Shown here in pieces: positions 24,537-32,851 of a DNA stretch of 49,937 nt. A program made the position numbers and the translations under genes. This DNA is from Anaerolineae bacterium (GTDB lineage Bacteria > Chloroflexota > Anaerolineae > Aggregatilineales > Phototrophicaceae), in assembly GCA_022843385.1 (NCBI GenBank), contig JALHNT010000054.1, forward strand, positions 1-49,937, written 5' to 3'. The notes under the pieces are model-generated. The model made no database searches, was not told the origin of the DNA, and worked only from the letters and a program-made list of their open reading frames with translations. Position 1 is the first letter of the stretch; the number at the start of each line of letters is the position of its first letter.

Positions 24537-25307
24537 CTAGCCCGACATCTGCGTGGTGGTGTATTCGTACTTGTCGGCGCGATAAGCGGTGACGCTGGAC
24601 TCGATGATTTCCCCGCTGTCGAGCGTCGCGTAAGTCGTCACCACCAGCAGCGGGGCGTGCGCTTCAATCCGCAGCAGATGAGCCTGCCGTTTATCAGCCG
24701 CGACGGCGCTGATGGTGTGGGTGATGGTGGTGATGACCAGGTGATAGGTGTTGGAGAGGACTTCGTAGAGCGAATGGACGCCGAAATCCATCTGTTCCAG
24801 GCCGGGACAGCGCTCCAGCATGACGAAGGCGCGCTGCAAGCCCAGCGGCTCATCATTGCCCAACCGCAGCCGTTCCAGGATCAGGCACGGCTTGCCGATC
24901 AGATCGCTCAGGGCGCGCGGATCGCCGGCCTGCACCGTCCGAATCTCTTGCGCCAGCACGACAGAACGGGCCTGCAAGCCCATCGCCGCCATCTGGTGAG
25001 TGAAGCTGCGCGCCAGCGAGAACTGCCGCCGGTCTTCGCGGGGCTGGACAACAGTGCCGTGTCCGGCTTTGCGGACGATCAGATGGTCATTCACCAGCCG
25101 GCTGAGGGCGGTGCGGATGGTATGCCGTCCCACGCCATAGGCTTCGGCCAGATCATGCTCGGTCGGCAGCAGGTCACCGGCCATGACGCGATCACTGTTG
25201 AGCAGGGCGCGCAGATCGGCCTCAACCTGATAATACAGCGGGATCGGGCTGCGGGTATCAATCGGGGTAATTTTGAGGTCAAGGAGCTGTATCTGGCGAC
25301 CCGACAT
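24537..25307 (-). CDS. GntR/HutC-family transcriptional regulator with UTRA domain
   Basis: 256 residues. The N-terminal winged helix has IPLYYQVEADLRALL, then LPTEHDLAEAYGVGRHTIRT and a wing with RKAGHGTVV. From about residue 95 a UTRA ligand domain follows, with LILERLRLGNDEPLGLQRAF and a final SSVTAYRADKYEY strand, typical of HutC-type regulators that bind sugar phosphates or related effectors. It is divergent from the second sugar importer at 25421 and probably controls it and itself. The start at 25307 is the only ATG close to the conserved domain, though its ribosome site is weak. Confidence 0.93.
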   Translation of the reverse strand: MSGRQIQLLDLKITPIDTRSPIPLYYQVEADLRALLNSDRVMAGDLLPTEHDLAEAYGVGRHTIRTALSRLVNDHLIVRKAGHGTVVQPREDRRQFSLARSFTHQMAAMGLQARSVVLAQEIRTVQAGDPRALSDLIGKPCLILERLRLGNDEPLGLQRAFVMLERCPGLEQMDFGVHSLYEVLSNTYHLVITTITHTISAVAADKRQAHLLRIEAHAPLLVVTTYATLDSGEIIESSVTAYRADKYEYTTTQMSG

Positions 25308-25311
25308 GAAT

Positions 25312-25340
25312 TTGACTCGATCAGTGCGGCTCGTTAAAAT
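25312..25340 (+). promoter_or_regulatory. Sigma-70 promoter for the second sugar importer
   Basis: TTGACT (25312-25317), 17 bases, TAAAAT (25335-25340), each matching 5 of 6 consensus positions. It lies in the region divergent between the GntR gene and the binding-protein gene and predicts a transcript start near 25347. Confidence 0.6.
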
Positions 25341-25355
25341 GTGCGGACATACGGA

Positions 25356-25396
25356 ACTTTGCGATCAATTGTAGTGCAAAGTGACGATGTTGACAA
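25356..25396 (-). promoter_or_regulatory. Promoter of the GntR gene with candidate operator
   Basis: On the minus strand TTGTCA (25391-25396), 17 bases, TACAAT (25368-25373). ACTTTGC (25356-25362) and GCAAAGT (25376-25382) form a perfect 7-bp inverted repeat spanning this -10 box. It also lies just downstream of the plus-strand promoter, so a bound repressor could shut both directions. Confidence 0.55.
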
Positions 25397-25420
25397 ATAA
25401 GTTATCATGTGGAGGAAAAT

Positions 25421-26539
25421 ATGCGGAAGAGACTCTTGTTGGCAGCCCTGTTGATTGCGGCGCTGGCGGCGTTCAGCCTGACGGCTTATGCCCAGGACGA
25501 GCAGACGTTCACCATCGGCATCTCGAACAGCTTCGTCGGCAGCGAGTGGCGCACCCAGATGATCCAGAACTTCGAGGATACGGCTGCCGAGCTTTCGGAG
25601 AATGCCGACCTGGGCGTGGAAATTGAACTGGTAATCGAGAGCGAAGACACCGACGCGGCCGGTCAGGAACAGCAGATTCAGAACCTCATCAATCGTGGTG
25701 TGGACGCCATCATCGTCAACCCCGGCGATGCCGAGGCGCTGCGCCTGAGCCTGGAAGATGCGGCTGCGGCCGGCATCGTGGTCGTTTCGATTGACCAGGA
25801 AATCGACGGCGAAGGCATCGTCAACGTCGTCATCGACCAGACCGAATGGGCGCGCATCAGCATCCGCTGGCTGGCTGAATCGCTGGGCGGCGAGGGCGAC
25901 ATCGTCCTCATCGAAGGTTTCGTCGGTCACCCAGCCAACACCGCCCGCATGAACGGTGTCGAAGAAGTGCTGGCCGAATACCCGGATATCACTGTGGTCG
26001 GTCGCGAGACCGGTAGCTGGGATCAGGCGACGGGTCAGCAGGTGATGAGTGACTTCCTGGCTTCGCTGCCGAACATCGACGGCGTCTGGACGCAGGACGG
26101 CATGGCGACCGGTGTGTTGACTGCCATTCGCACCGCCAACCCCGATGAGTGGCCGCTCTCGACCGGTGAAGCCCGCGCCAGCTATGTCCAGCAGTGGGCC
26201 GAAATTCTGGAAGAGAACCCTGATTACCGCACCATCGGCGTGGTCAACCCGCCGGGCGTCGCCACCAGCGGTCTGCTGGTCGCCACCCAACTGCTGCTGG
26301 GTCGCGAGATTGACCCGGAACAACTGGGCGGCCCGTATGGCAACACCCTCTACGTCCCCATCCCCTACGTCGTCCTGAATGAAGAGTGGACGTATGTCGA
26401 TATGGAAGGCGAAGAGACCGTTCTGCCCAACAACTTCGAAGAAATCTTTGAAGAAGTGAAGGATCTGCCGGAAAGCTATACGCTGGATGGCGAACTGACG
26501 CTCGAAGAAGTCGAAGCCTTCTTCCTGCCGGCGATGTAG
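25421..26539 (+). CDS. Sugar ABC transporter substrate-binding protein (ribose type)
   Basis: About 372 residues from the ATG at 25421, preceded by a strong GGAGG site. It has a signal peptide (MRKRLLLAALLIAALAAFSL, cut near AYAQD). The mature protein starts TFTIGISNSFVGSEWRTQMI and shows IQNLINRGVDAIIVNPGDAE, the ribose-binding pattern, and GVWTQDGMATGVLTAI in the second lobe. It ends with an acidic region (NNFEEIFEEVKDLP). It is the first gene of the operon with the two-domain ATPase and two permeases, although a 416-bp spacer with repeats follows it. The ligand is unknown. Confidence 0.92.
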   Translation: MRKRLLLAALLIAALAAFSLTAYAQDEQTFTIGISNSFVGSEWRTQMIQNFEDTAAELSENADLGVEIELVIESEDTDAAGQEQQIQNLINRGVDAIIVNPGDAEALRLSLEDAAAAGIVVVSIDQEIDGEGIVNVVIDQTEWARISIRWLAESLGGEGDIVLIEGFVGHPANTARMNGVEEVLAEYPDITVVGRETGSWDQATGQQVMSDFLASLPNIDGVWTQDGMATGVLTAIRTANPDEWPLSTGEARASYVQQWAEILEENPDYRTIGVVNPPGVATSGLLVATQLLLGREIDPEQLGGPYGNTLYVPIPYVVLNEEWTYVDMEGEETVLPNNFEEIFEEVKDLPESYTLDGELTLEEVEAFFLPAM

Positions 26540-26584
26540 TGACAAACCAGACGCCGGTTCATTGAGCCGGTTGTGATGGAACGG

Positions 26585-26610
26585 TAAGGGCGATTCGCGA
26601 ATCGCCCTTA
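26585..26610. repeat. Perfect 26-base palindrome
   Basis: TAAGGGCGATTCG followed by its exact complement. It is a sibling of the palindromes at 11451 and 32007 that share the TTCGCGAA centre. It lies 45 bp after the binding-protein stop, where it would form a strong hairpin protecting or ending the binding-protein message. Confidence 0.75.
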
Positions 26611-26672
26611 ACCAACTGGCGATCCACCGGGTCTCAGACATCAAGATAATGTGCTGAGGGTTTATAAAGGTT

Positions 26673-26852
26673 AAAAATTAAATCAGGTAATGATCCCTAT
26701 AGCCCTCACCCCAAACCCCTCTCCCACCGGGCGAGGGGCTTCAAGACGAATTCCTAACCGCTCCCCTTCTCCCAGTGGGAGAAGGGGCTGGGGGGATGAG
26801 GGCTGCAAACGGCATCAGACGCCGTAAACCGTTACCTGAATATTTTCTTAAC
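26673..26852. repeat. Double-hairpin CCCTCACCCC repeat, copy B
   Basis: This is the reverse complement of the unit at 7251-7405: GGTAATGATCC, CCCTCACCCCAAACCCCTCT, two hairpins of the CTCCCACCGGGCGAGG and CTTCTCCCAGTGGGAGAAGG types, GGGATGAGGG and then GTAAACCGTTACC. With the palindrome at 26585 it fills the 416-bp gap 26540-26955 between the binding-protein and ATPase genes. I see no gene here. Confidence 0.7.
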
Positions 26853-26955
26853 CGGCTTCAGCCCTCAGCGATAGGCAATCGGCTTGTCGTGATACGCGAG
26901 ATCTGTTGGGTCTCCCCCTGCCGGGATGACGCTTCTTTCTGGAAACCCATTGCTG

Positions 26956-28449
26956 ATGAAAGCCTTTACCCTTCATGCGGAACAGGTCGTCAAAACCTAT
27001 GGCGGCGTCGTAGCCCTGGCCGATGGCAACCTGACGGTGCAGTCGGGTGAGGTGATGGCGCTGCTGGGGGCGAATGGCAGCGGCAAAAGCACCCTCAGCA
27101 AAATCCTGACCGGCGTCATTTCGCCCAACAAGGGACGAGTGCTGATCGATGGCAAAGCGGTGACCTTTGGTGCGCCGGATGACGCCCGCCGGATCGGCAT
27201 CAGCGCGGTGTATCAGGAACTCAGCCTGATCCCTGATCTCACCGTGGCGGAGAATATCTGGCTGGCGCACGAGCCGCTGCGGGCTGGATTCGTCAACCGC
27301 CGCGAGATGCGCAACCGCACCCAATCCCTGCTCGACCTGTTTAAGGGGATGGTCAAACCCAACCTGACCCCCGATGTGACGATTGCCGGCCTGACGCCGG
27401 ATGAGCGCCAGATCGTCGAAATCCTCAAAGCTCTGAGCTTCGACCCCCGCCTGATGATCCTCGACGAAGCCACCGCCAGCCTCGACAGCCAGCAGGTCAA
27501 CCGCCTGTTCGAGCTGGTGCGCGGCTGGAAAAGCCAGGGCATGGCGGTCGTGTTCGTCTCGCACCGCATGGAAGAGATCTTCCGCATCGCCGACAAAGCC
27601 ACCGTGCTGCGCAATGGCCGCACCGTCGGCGAACGCGACATCGCCGCCACCCATGAGCGCGAACTGGTTGATCTGATGATCGAAGGGGCGGCCGTGTTGC
27701 AGCGGGAACGCGCCCCGGACGGACGAACCGATCAGCCGGTACGATTGTCGCTTGAGAATCTAAAGACCGATACGCTCAAGGGCGTCTCGCTCCAGGTGCA
27801 TGATGGCGAACTGCTCGGCCTCGGCGGCTTGCAGGGACAGGGACAATCTGATCTGTTGATGGCGGTTTTCGGCGCGATTCGCTCCAGCGGCGCGATCACC
27901 CTCTCCGGTCAAAAACAGCACTTCAGCCATCCCCGGCAGGCGATGAAAGCCGATGTGGCGCTGGTTCCCGGTGATCGGGGCAGCGAAGGGTTGCTGCTGA
28001 TCCGCTCGATTCTGGAGAACCTGATGCTGGCCTCGTGGAACACCTATGGCACGCCGATCCGCATGAATCAGGCGCGGCAGGATGGGACGCGGGTGGCCGA
28101 TGAAATGCGGTTGATCCGGTCTTCGCTCGATGCGCCGGTGAGCAGCCTGAGCGGTGGCAACGCCCAGAAGGTGGTCATCGGCAAGTGGCTGCTGCGCTCG
28201 CCCAAACTGCTGCTGTTGAACGACCCGACCAAAGGCATTGATGTCGGCGCGAAAGCCGAGTTCTATCACCTGCTCAAACAACTGCGCGATGCTGGCACGG
28301 CTATCCTCTTCTACAGCAGCGATGACGACGAACTGCTGGGTCTGTGCAATCGGGTGCTGGTGCTGCACGATGGACAGGTCAGCGCAGAACTGCACGGCGC
28401 GGAACTGACGCGCGAGAAACTGGTTGCGGCCAGCATGGGAGCGGCCTGA
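26956..28449 (+). CDS. Sugar ABC transporter ATPase, two fused nucleotide-binding domains (RbsA/MglA-like)
   Basis: About 497 residues from the ATG at 26956. An upstream ATG at 26926 is also in frame, but homology starts here. Domain 1 has Walker A GANGSGKST (38-46) and Walker B LMILDE (166-171), but its signature is LTPDER (146-151) in place of LSxGE. Domain 2 has a degenerate Walker A (GLQGQGQS), an intact signature LSGGNAQ (398-404) and a Walker B altered to LLNDPTKG, with Asn-Asp in place of Asp-Glu. Degenerate sites are usual in this family, so one competent composite site remains (Walker A and B of domain 1, signature of domain 2). It powers the two permeases downstream; the next gene overlaps it by one base (TGATG). 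Confidence 0.93.
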   Translation: MKAFTLHAEQVVKTYGGVVALADGNLTVQSGEVMALLGANGSGKSTLSKILTGVISPNKGRVLIDGKAVTFGAPDDARRIGISAVYQELSLIPDLTVAENIWLAHEPLRAGFVNRREMRNRTQSLLDLFKGMVKPNLTPDVTIAGLTPDERQIVEILKALSFDPRLMILDEATASLDSQQVNRLFELVRGWKSQGMAVVFVSHRMEEIFRIADKATVLRNGRTVGERDIAATHERELVDLMIEGAAVLQRERAPDGRTDQPVRLSLENLKTDTLKGVSLQVHDGELLGLGGLQGQGQSDLLMAVFGAIRSSGAITLSGQKQHFSHPRQAMKADVALVPGDRGSEGLLLIRSILENLMLASWNTYGTPIRMNQARQDGTRVADEMRLIRSSLDAPVSSLSGGNAQKVVIGKWLLRSPKLLLLNDPTKGIDVGAKAEFYHLLKQLRDAGTAILFYSSDDDELLGLCNRVLVLHDGQVSAELHGAELTREKLVAASMGAA

Positions 28450-29426
28450 TGATGCGCAAACTCGGCGGACTGCTGAACCGCAATCCTTATCTGCTGTCGC
28501 TGCTGCTGCTGCTCCTGATGATCGTCATCAACCGCGCCTTGCAGGACAACCTGTTCGAGATCGGCCCGCTGAACGGCAACCTGCGCGTCTTCACCCCGGC
28601 CATCCTGCTGGCGGTGGGGCAGACGTTTGTGATCATCGCCGGCGGGGTTGATCTCTCGGTTGGCTCAATCCTGTCGATGACCAACGCCATCCTGGCAACC
28701 CAGATCACCCAGGATGCCACGCCCGATCGGGTGGTGTTCGCGCTGCTGCTGGCCTTCGGCGCGGGACTGCTAGCCGGTGCCCTCAACGGACTGGGGGTGA
28801 CGCTGCTGCGCTTGCAGCCGATTGTGACCACCTACGCCACCAGCTTCATCTTCGCCGGCGTGGCGCTCTACATTCTGCCGGAGCCGGGCGGACGGCTGCC
28901 GCGCGAGATGACCACGTTCTGGCGCAATCCACTGGAGGTGACGCCGGAGTTCCAGATTCCCATGTCGATCTTCGTCTTCATCCTGTTGATCCTGTTCTGG
29001 ATCGTCCTGAGCAACACGCGCTACCGGCAAAATCTGTTCGCCACCGGCAGCAAGATCGAGGCGGCCTATGCCACCGGCGTCCGCGTCAACCGGGTTAAGT
29101 TCACCACCTATCTGCTCTCAGCCACCTTCGCCACGCTGGCGGCGCTGGCGCTGACGCTCGGCACCGGCACCGGCAACCCCCGCGCTGGCGACCAGATGAC
29201 GCTGCCGAGCGTGGTAGCCGTCGTGCTGGGTGGAACGCGGCTTTCCGGCGGGCAGGGCAACATCATCGGCTCGATCATCGGCGCGGTCATCCTGGGCATC
29301 ATTGGTAACATCATCTCCTTCGCCAACATCGACTCCTGGGTGCGCCCGCTGGTCGATGCGCTCATCATCATCGCCGCGCTGGCGATCCCCGGCATCATCA
29401 CTCTGGCGCGGAGGCTGCTGCGATGA
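28449..29426 (+). CDS. Sugar ABC transporter permease 1 (RbsC-like)
   Basis: 325 residues from the ATG at 28449, overlapping the ATPase stop by one base. It has about eight to ten hydrophobic segments, with VIIAGGVDLSVGSILSMTNA as the family DLSVGS motif and VVLGGTRLSGGQGNIIGSII near the C-terminus. A cytoplasmic loop with FATGSKIEAAYATGVRVNRV matches the ATPase-contact loop of the family. With the next gene it probably forms a heterodimeric pore, since two different permeases are encoded side by side. Confidence 0.93.
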   Translation: MMRKLGGLLNRNPYLLSLLLLLLMIVINRALQDNLFEIGPLNGNLRVFTPAILLAVGQTFVIIAGGVDLSVGSILSMTNAILATQITQDATPDRVVFALLLAFGAGLLAGALNGLGVTLLRLQPIVTTYATSFIFAGVALYILPEPGGRLPREMTTFWRNPLEVTPEFQIPMSIFVFILLILFWIVLSNTRYRQNLFATGSKIEAAYATGVRVNRVKFTTYLLSATFATLAALALTLGTGTGNPRAGDQMTLPSVVAVVLGGTRLSGGQGNIIGSIIGAVILGIIGNIISFANIDSWVRPLVDALIIIAALAIPGIITLARRLLR

Positions 29427-30388
29427 CATCCTTCCTCAACCGCATTCGTCCTTACTTTCCACCGCCGTTGGTGGCGCTGCTGCTGGCAATCGGCCTGTTT
29501 CTCATCGGCGGAGTGCTGGCCCCTGGTTTCGCCAACACCGACCAGGCGGTCAACATCGTGCGTCTGGCGGCCTTCCTCGGCATCATCGCTGCCGGGCAAA
29601 CCCTGGTCATCATCAGCGGTGGCGAGGGGATTGATCTCTCCAGCGGCGCGCTGGTGACGCTGGGCGCGATCCTGACGTACCGGCTGACGGGCGGCGACGA
29701 CTCGCTGATCCTGCCAGCGCTGGCGGTGGTGCTGCTGGTCGGGGCGGGGATCGGCCTGCTCAACGGGCTGGGCATCGCCTGGCTGGGGATGCCGCCGCTG
29801 GTCATCACGCTGGGCGTGGCCGGGGTGGTGACCGGGCTGGTCTATTTCTACACGCGCGGCGAACTGATCGGCAAGACTCCGCCAGCGATGGGACGGCTGC
29901 TGTCGCAATCGCTCATCGGCCCGATTCCCGGCGTCATCTTCCTGTGGCTGATCGTCGGCGTGGCGATGTGGCTGCTGTTGGAGCGCACTGGGTTTGGCAA
30001 GCAGTTGTTCGCCATCGGCATCAACCGGACGGCGGCGCGCTTGAGCGGTGTGCGCGTGACGCTCATCGTGATCCTGACTTATGTCGTCAGCGGGGCGCTG
30101 GCGGCCTTCGGTGGTTTTGTGCTGCTGGGTTTCACCCAGACGGTTTTCCTCAACCTCGGCCAGCCGTATCTGTTCCCCTCCATCGCGGCGGTTGTGGTCG
30201 GTGGGACGGTGCTGGCCGGTGGCAAGGGGAGCTACTGGGGGACGATGGCCGGGGCGCTGGTGCTTCAGGTGATCGACTCGCTGCTGATCGCGCTGCGGGT
30301 AGAAGAAGCCTTCCAGCTCATCATCCTGGGGGTCATCCTGCTGGTGCTGCTGACGATGTATGGCCGCCAGCGCAGCGTCCGGCAGTAG
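29423..30388 (+). CDS. Sugar ABC transporter permease 2 (RbsC-like)
   Basis: 321 residues. Its ATG overlaps the stop of permease 1 (ATGA, 29423-29426). The family motifs are VIISGGEGIDLSSGALVTLG (a DLSSG variant of DLSVGS), LFAIGINRTAARLSGVRVTL as the ATPase-contact loop and VVVGGTVLAGGKGSYWGTMA. It is the last gene of the importer operon: an amidase gene follows after 146 bp with its own start region. The pair of distinct permeases with a single two-domain ATPase is a variant of the ribose family seen for several sugar importers. Confidence 0.93.
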   Translation: MTSFLNRIRPYFPPPLVALLLAIGLFLIGGVLAPGFANTDQAVNIVRLAAFLGIIAAGQTLVIISGGEGIDLSSGALVTLGAILTYRLTGGDDSLILPALAVVLLVGAGIGLLNGLGIAWLGMPPLVITLGVAGVVTGLVYFYTRGELIGKTPPAMGRLLSQSLIGPIPGVIFLWLIVGVAMWLLLERTGFGKQLFAIGINRTAARLSGVRVTLIVILTYVVSGALAAFGGFVLLGFTQTVFLNLGQPYLFPSIAAVVVGGTVLAGGKGSYWGTMAGALVLQVIDSLLIALRVEEAFQLIILGVILLVLLTMYGRQRSVRQ

Positions 30389-30534
30389 GGCGCACACCAT
30401 CGCGCCCCTACAACCCTCTCGTTTCGTTTTCGGCGCTCCACCAGACACGAAACATTCACAGCCGGGGCATGTCAGTTGGGGCGAACTGTGCTATATTTCG
30501 CGCAGCATTTTCATGAAGCATCAACCAGGCGATT

Positions 30535-31995
30535 ATGACCCAACTCACGGCCTTGACCATCACTGAGGCGCTCAAGCTGCTGCGCGCCCGACAACTCTCC
30601 GCCCTGGAACTGACCAACGCCTACCTGGAACGCATCGAGCGGCTCAACCCCCAGGTGCAGGCCTATCTGACGGTCACGGCTGACGTGGCGCGGCAGCAGG
30701 CACAGGCGGCTGACCAGGCGCGGGCGAACGGCGCGGATGACCCGCTGCTGGGGATTCCGCTGGCGATCAAGGATGTGCTGTCCACCCGCGATGTCGAGAC
30801 TACCTGCGGCTCGAAAATTCTGAAGGGCTACCAACCGCTGTTCGATGCCACCAGCGTCAACCGGCTGAAGCAGGCCGGGGGCATCGTGTTGGGCAAGGCC
30901 AACTGCGACGAGTTCGCCATGGGATCATCCACCGAGAATTCGGCCTATACCACCACGCGCAACCCCTGGAATCTGGAACGGGTTCCCGGTGGGAGTAGCG
31001 GGGGCAGCGCTGCAGCCGTCAGCGCCGGATTGGCCGCCGGGGCGCTGGGGACCGACACGGGCGGCAGCATTCGTCAGCCGGGTGCTTTCTGTGCGCTGGC
31101 GGCGCTCAAGCCGAGTTACGGCCGCGTCTCACGTTATGGATTGGTGGCATTCGGATCATCGCTGGATTGTGCCGGGCCGCTGGCGCGGACGGTGGAAGAC
31201 GCGGCGCGGCTGCTCCAGGCCATCGCTGGACACGATCCACTGGACTCGACCAGCATGAACCTGCCGGTGCCGGATTACGTCGCCGGGCTGACGGGCGAGG
31301 TCAAGGGGCTGCGGATCGGTGTGCCGGAGCAGTATTTCATCGACGGGATGCAGGCCGAGATCGAGGGCGCGGTGCGGGCGGCGCTGAGTCATCTGGAAGG
31401 GATGGGCGCGACGCTGGTGCCGATCAGCCTGCCCCACACTGAATACAGCCTGCCGGTCTATTACATCATCGCCCCGGCCGAGGCCAGCACCAACCTGGCC
31501 CGTTACGACGGCATCCGCTTTGGCCCGAAGATCGACAAGGGCGATATGTGGCCGACCTACAAAGCCACGCGCGGTCAGGGCTTCGGCGCGGAAGTCAAGC
31601 GGCGCATCATGCTCGGCACTTATGCCCTCTCCGCTGGCTACTACGATGCCTACTACGGCAAGGCGCAGGCCGTCCGCACCCTCATCAAGCAGGATTTTGA
31701 CCAGGCGTTTGCCCAGGTGGATGTCATCATCGCGCCGACCACGCCCAGCACCGCCTTCCGCATCGGCGATAACACCAGCGATCCGCTCAAGATGTACCTG
31801 GAAGATGTGTTCACCCTGCCGGCCAGCCTGGCGGGCATCTGCGGCCTGAATGTGCCGTGCGGCTTCGACCAGCAGGGCTTACCCATCGGGATGCAGATCC
31901 TCGGCAAAGCCTTCAGCGAGGAGGTGGTGCTGCGCGTCGGTCATGCCTACGAGCAGTCCACCGCGTGGCACCAGCGCCAGCCAGCGCTGGGGTGA
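30535..31995 (+). CDS. gatA: Glutamyl-tRNA(Gln)/aspartyl-tRNA(Asn) amidotransferase subunit A
   Basis: 486 residues, the normal length for GatA. The amidase triad is in place: Lys79 in PLAIKD, Ser154 in PGGSSGGSAA and Ser178 in DTGGSIRQP. GatA-specific stretches include NCDEFAMGSSTENSAY, RVPGGSSGGS, KPSYGRVSRYGLVAF and, near the end, GLPIGMQILGKAFSEE. It releases ammonia from glutamine for conversion of mischarged Glu-tRNA(Gln) or Asp-tRNA(Asn), working in the cytoplasm with GatB and GatC, neither of which is in the window. The ribosome site is weak. It stands alone between the sugar operon and a MaoC gene. Confidence 0.95.
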   Translation: MTQLTALTITEALKLLRARQLSALELTNAYLERIERLNPQVQAYLTVTADVARQQAQAADQARANGADDPLLGIPLAIKDVLSTRDVETTCGSKILKGYQPLFDATSVNRLKQAGGIVLGKANCDEFAMGSSTENSAYTTTRNPWNLERVPGGSSGGSAAAVSAGLAAGALGTDTGGSIRQPGAFCALAALKPSYGRVSRYGLVAFGSSLDCAGPLARTVEDAARLLQAIAGHDPLDSTSMNLPVPDYVAGLTGEVKGLRIGVPEQYFIDGMQAEIEGAVRAALSHLEGMGATLVPISLPHTEYSLPVYYIIAPAEASTNLARYDGIRFGPKIDKGDMWPTYKATRGQGFGAEVKRRIMLGTYALSAGYYDAYYGKAQAVRTLIKQDFDQAFAQVDVIIAPTTPSTAFRIGDNTSDPLKMYLEDVFTLPASLAGICGLNVPCGFDQQGLPIGMQILGKAFSEEVVLRVGHAYEQSTAWHQRQPALG

Positions 31996-32006
31996 GATCG
32001 GCTGGC

Positions 32007-32030
32007 AGGGGCGATTCGCGAATCGCCCCT
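32007..32030. repeat. Perfect 24-base palindrome after gatA
   Basis: AGGGGCGATTCG followed by its exact complement, sharing the core of the palindrome at 26585. It lies 11 bp after the gatA stop and 18 bp before the stop of the convergent MaoC gene, where it may act as a two-way terminator. Confidence 0.75.
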
Positions 32031-32048
32031 ACGGAAGAAAATCGGTGA

Positions 32049-32522
32049 TTACGAAGCCGCCGGGCGCGACGCCAGCAGCAGTTCCATGCTGCCCGATTGC
32101 ACCGTCTTGCCCTCCTGATTGAGAATGCGTATCTCAGCCGTGATGATGCCCCCGCCCAGCCGCTTCATCTCCTTCTTCTCGGCGATGGTCAGGCGGACGT
32201 GGATGGTATCGCCGATGAAGACCGGCAGGCTGAACTTCATCTCCAGCCCACGAAAAGCCAGCACCGTGCGCTCCATAAAGCCCAACTGATACAACTGCCC
32301 GACGGCATAGCTGAGGGTGAGCATCCCATGCGCCACCCGCTGCTTCATCGGGTGATCCTTCATGTACTCGACGTTGGTGTGCATCGGGTTGTAGTCGCCG
32401 GTCAGGGCGGCGAACTGCACGATGTCGGCTTCAGTGACGGTGCGCCCGCGCGTGACCATCGTCTGTCCGGTTTCAATGTCCTCAAAGTAGTAGCCCAGCG
32501 GGCCATTTTCGGTGTAACGCAT
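32049..32522 (-). CDS. MaoC-like dehydratase (R-specific enoyl-CoA hydratase type)
   Basis: 157 residues of hot-dog fold. The hydratase catalytic pair is present as Asp43 and His48 in GDYNPMHT, and RVAHGMLTLS follows, both typical of R-specific enoyl-CoA hydratases (MaoC/PhaJ). Its substrate would be an acyl-CoA or related thioester. The first residues (MRYTENGPLGYYFEDIETGQ) form the usual N-terminal strand. No fatty-acid genes lie nearby, so its pathway cannot be judged. It is convergent with gatA. Confidence 0.9.
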   Translation of the reverse strand: MRYTENGPLGYYFEDIETGQTMVTRGRTVTEADIVQFAALTGDYNPMHTNVEYMKDHPMKQRVAHGMLTLSYAVGQLYQLGFMERTVLAFRGLEMKFSLPVFIGDTIHVRLTIAEKKEMKRLGGGIITAEIRILNQEGKTVQSGSMELLLASRPAAS

Positions 32523-32851
32523 GTTCTATCCATTCGCTGAATCGATACCCTTCCACCTTACCGCAAGCCATCGCCCGACGCAATGGTATTTGCCCGGCCA
32601 GCCACGAAGTTGTGAGGGGACGGTTCTGAAAAGCAGTCTGAAAGGGTGAGTCGGGTGATGATATGGCTTCGAGTATCAAGTACCTGCAATTGGGCGGAGC
32701 CGGCCACCATTTGCTCTGTGGCGGATTCATACGGTATTGTTCCGCCAGATACCGATCATTTCGGAGTCTGGCTGTGCTGACCTTCAGGCTGCTGGAGGTG
32801 GAAGCCACAGCGGTATCCGATCTATACACATCCTGGGAAAGAAGAACCCGC

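Noticed and set aside
25334..26644. Minus-strand frame of 436 codons opposite the sugar-binding protein
   Set aside because: Shadow of a gene with a signal peptide and strong ribosome site; no motif of its own.
29108..30448. Minus-strand frame of 446 codons, very Gln/Asp/His-rich
   Set aside because: Antisense of two membrane permease genes; typical mirror composition.
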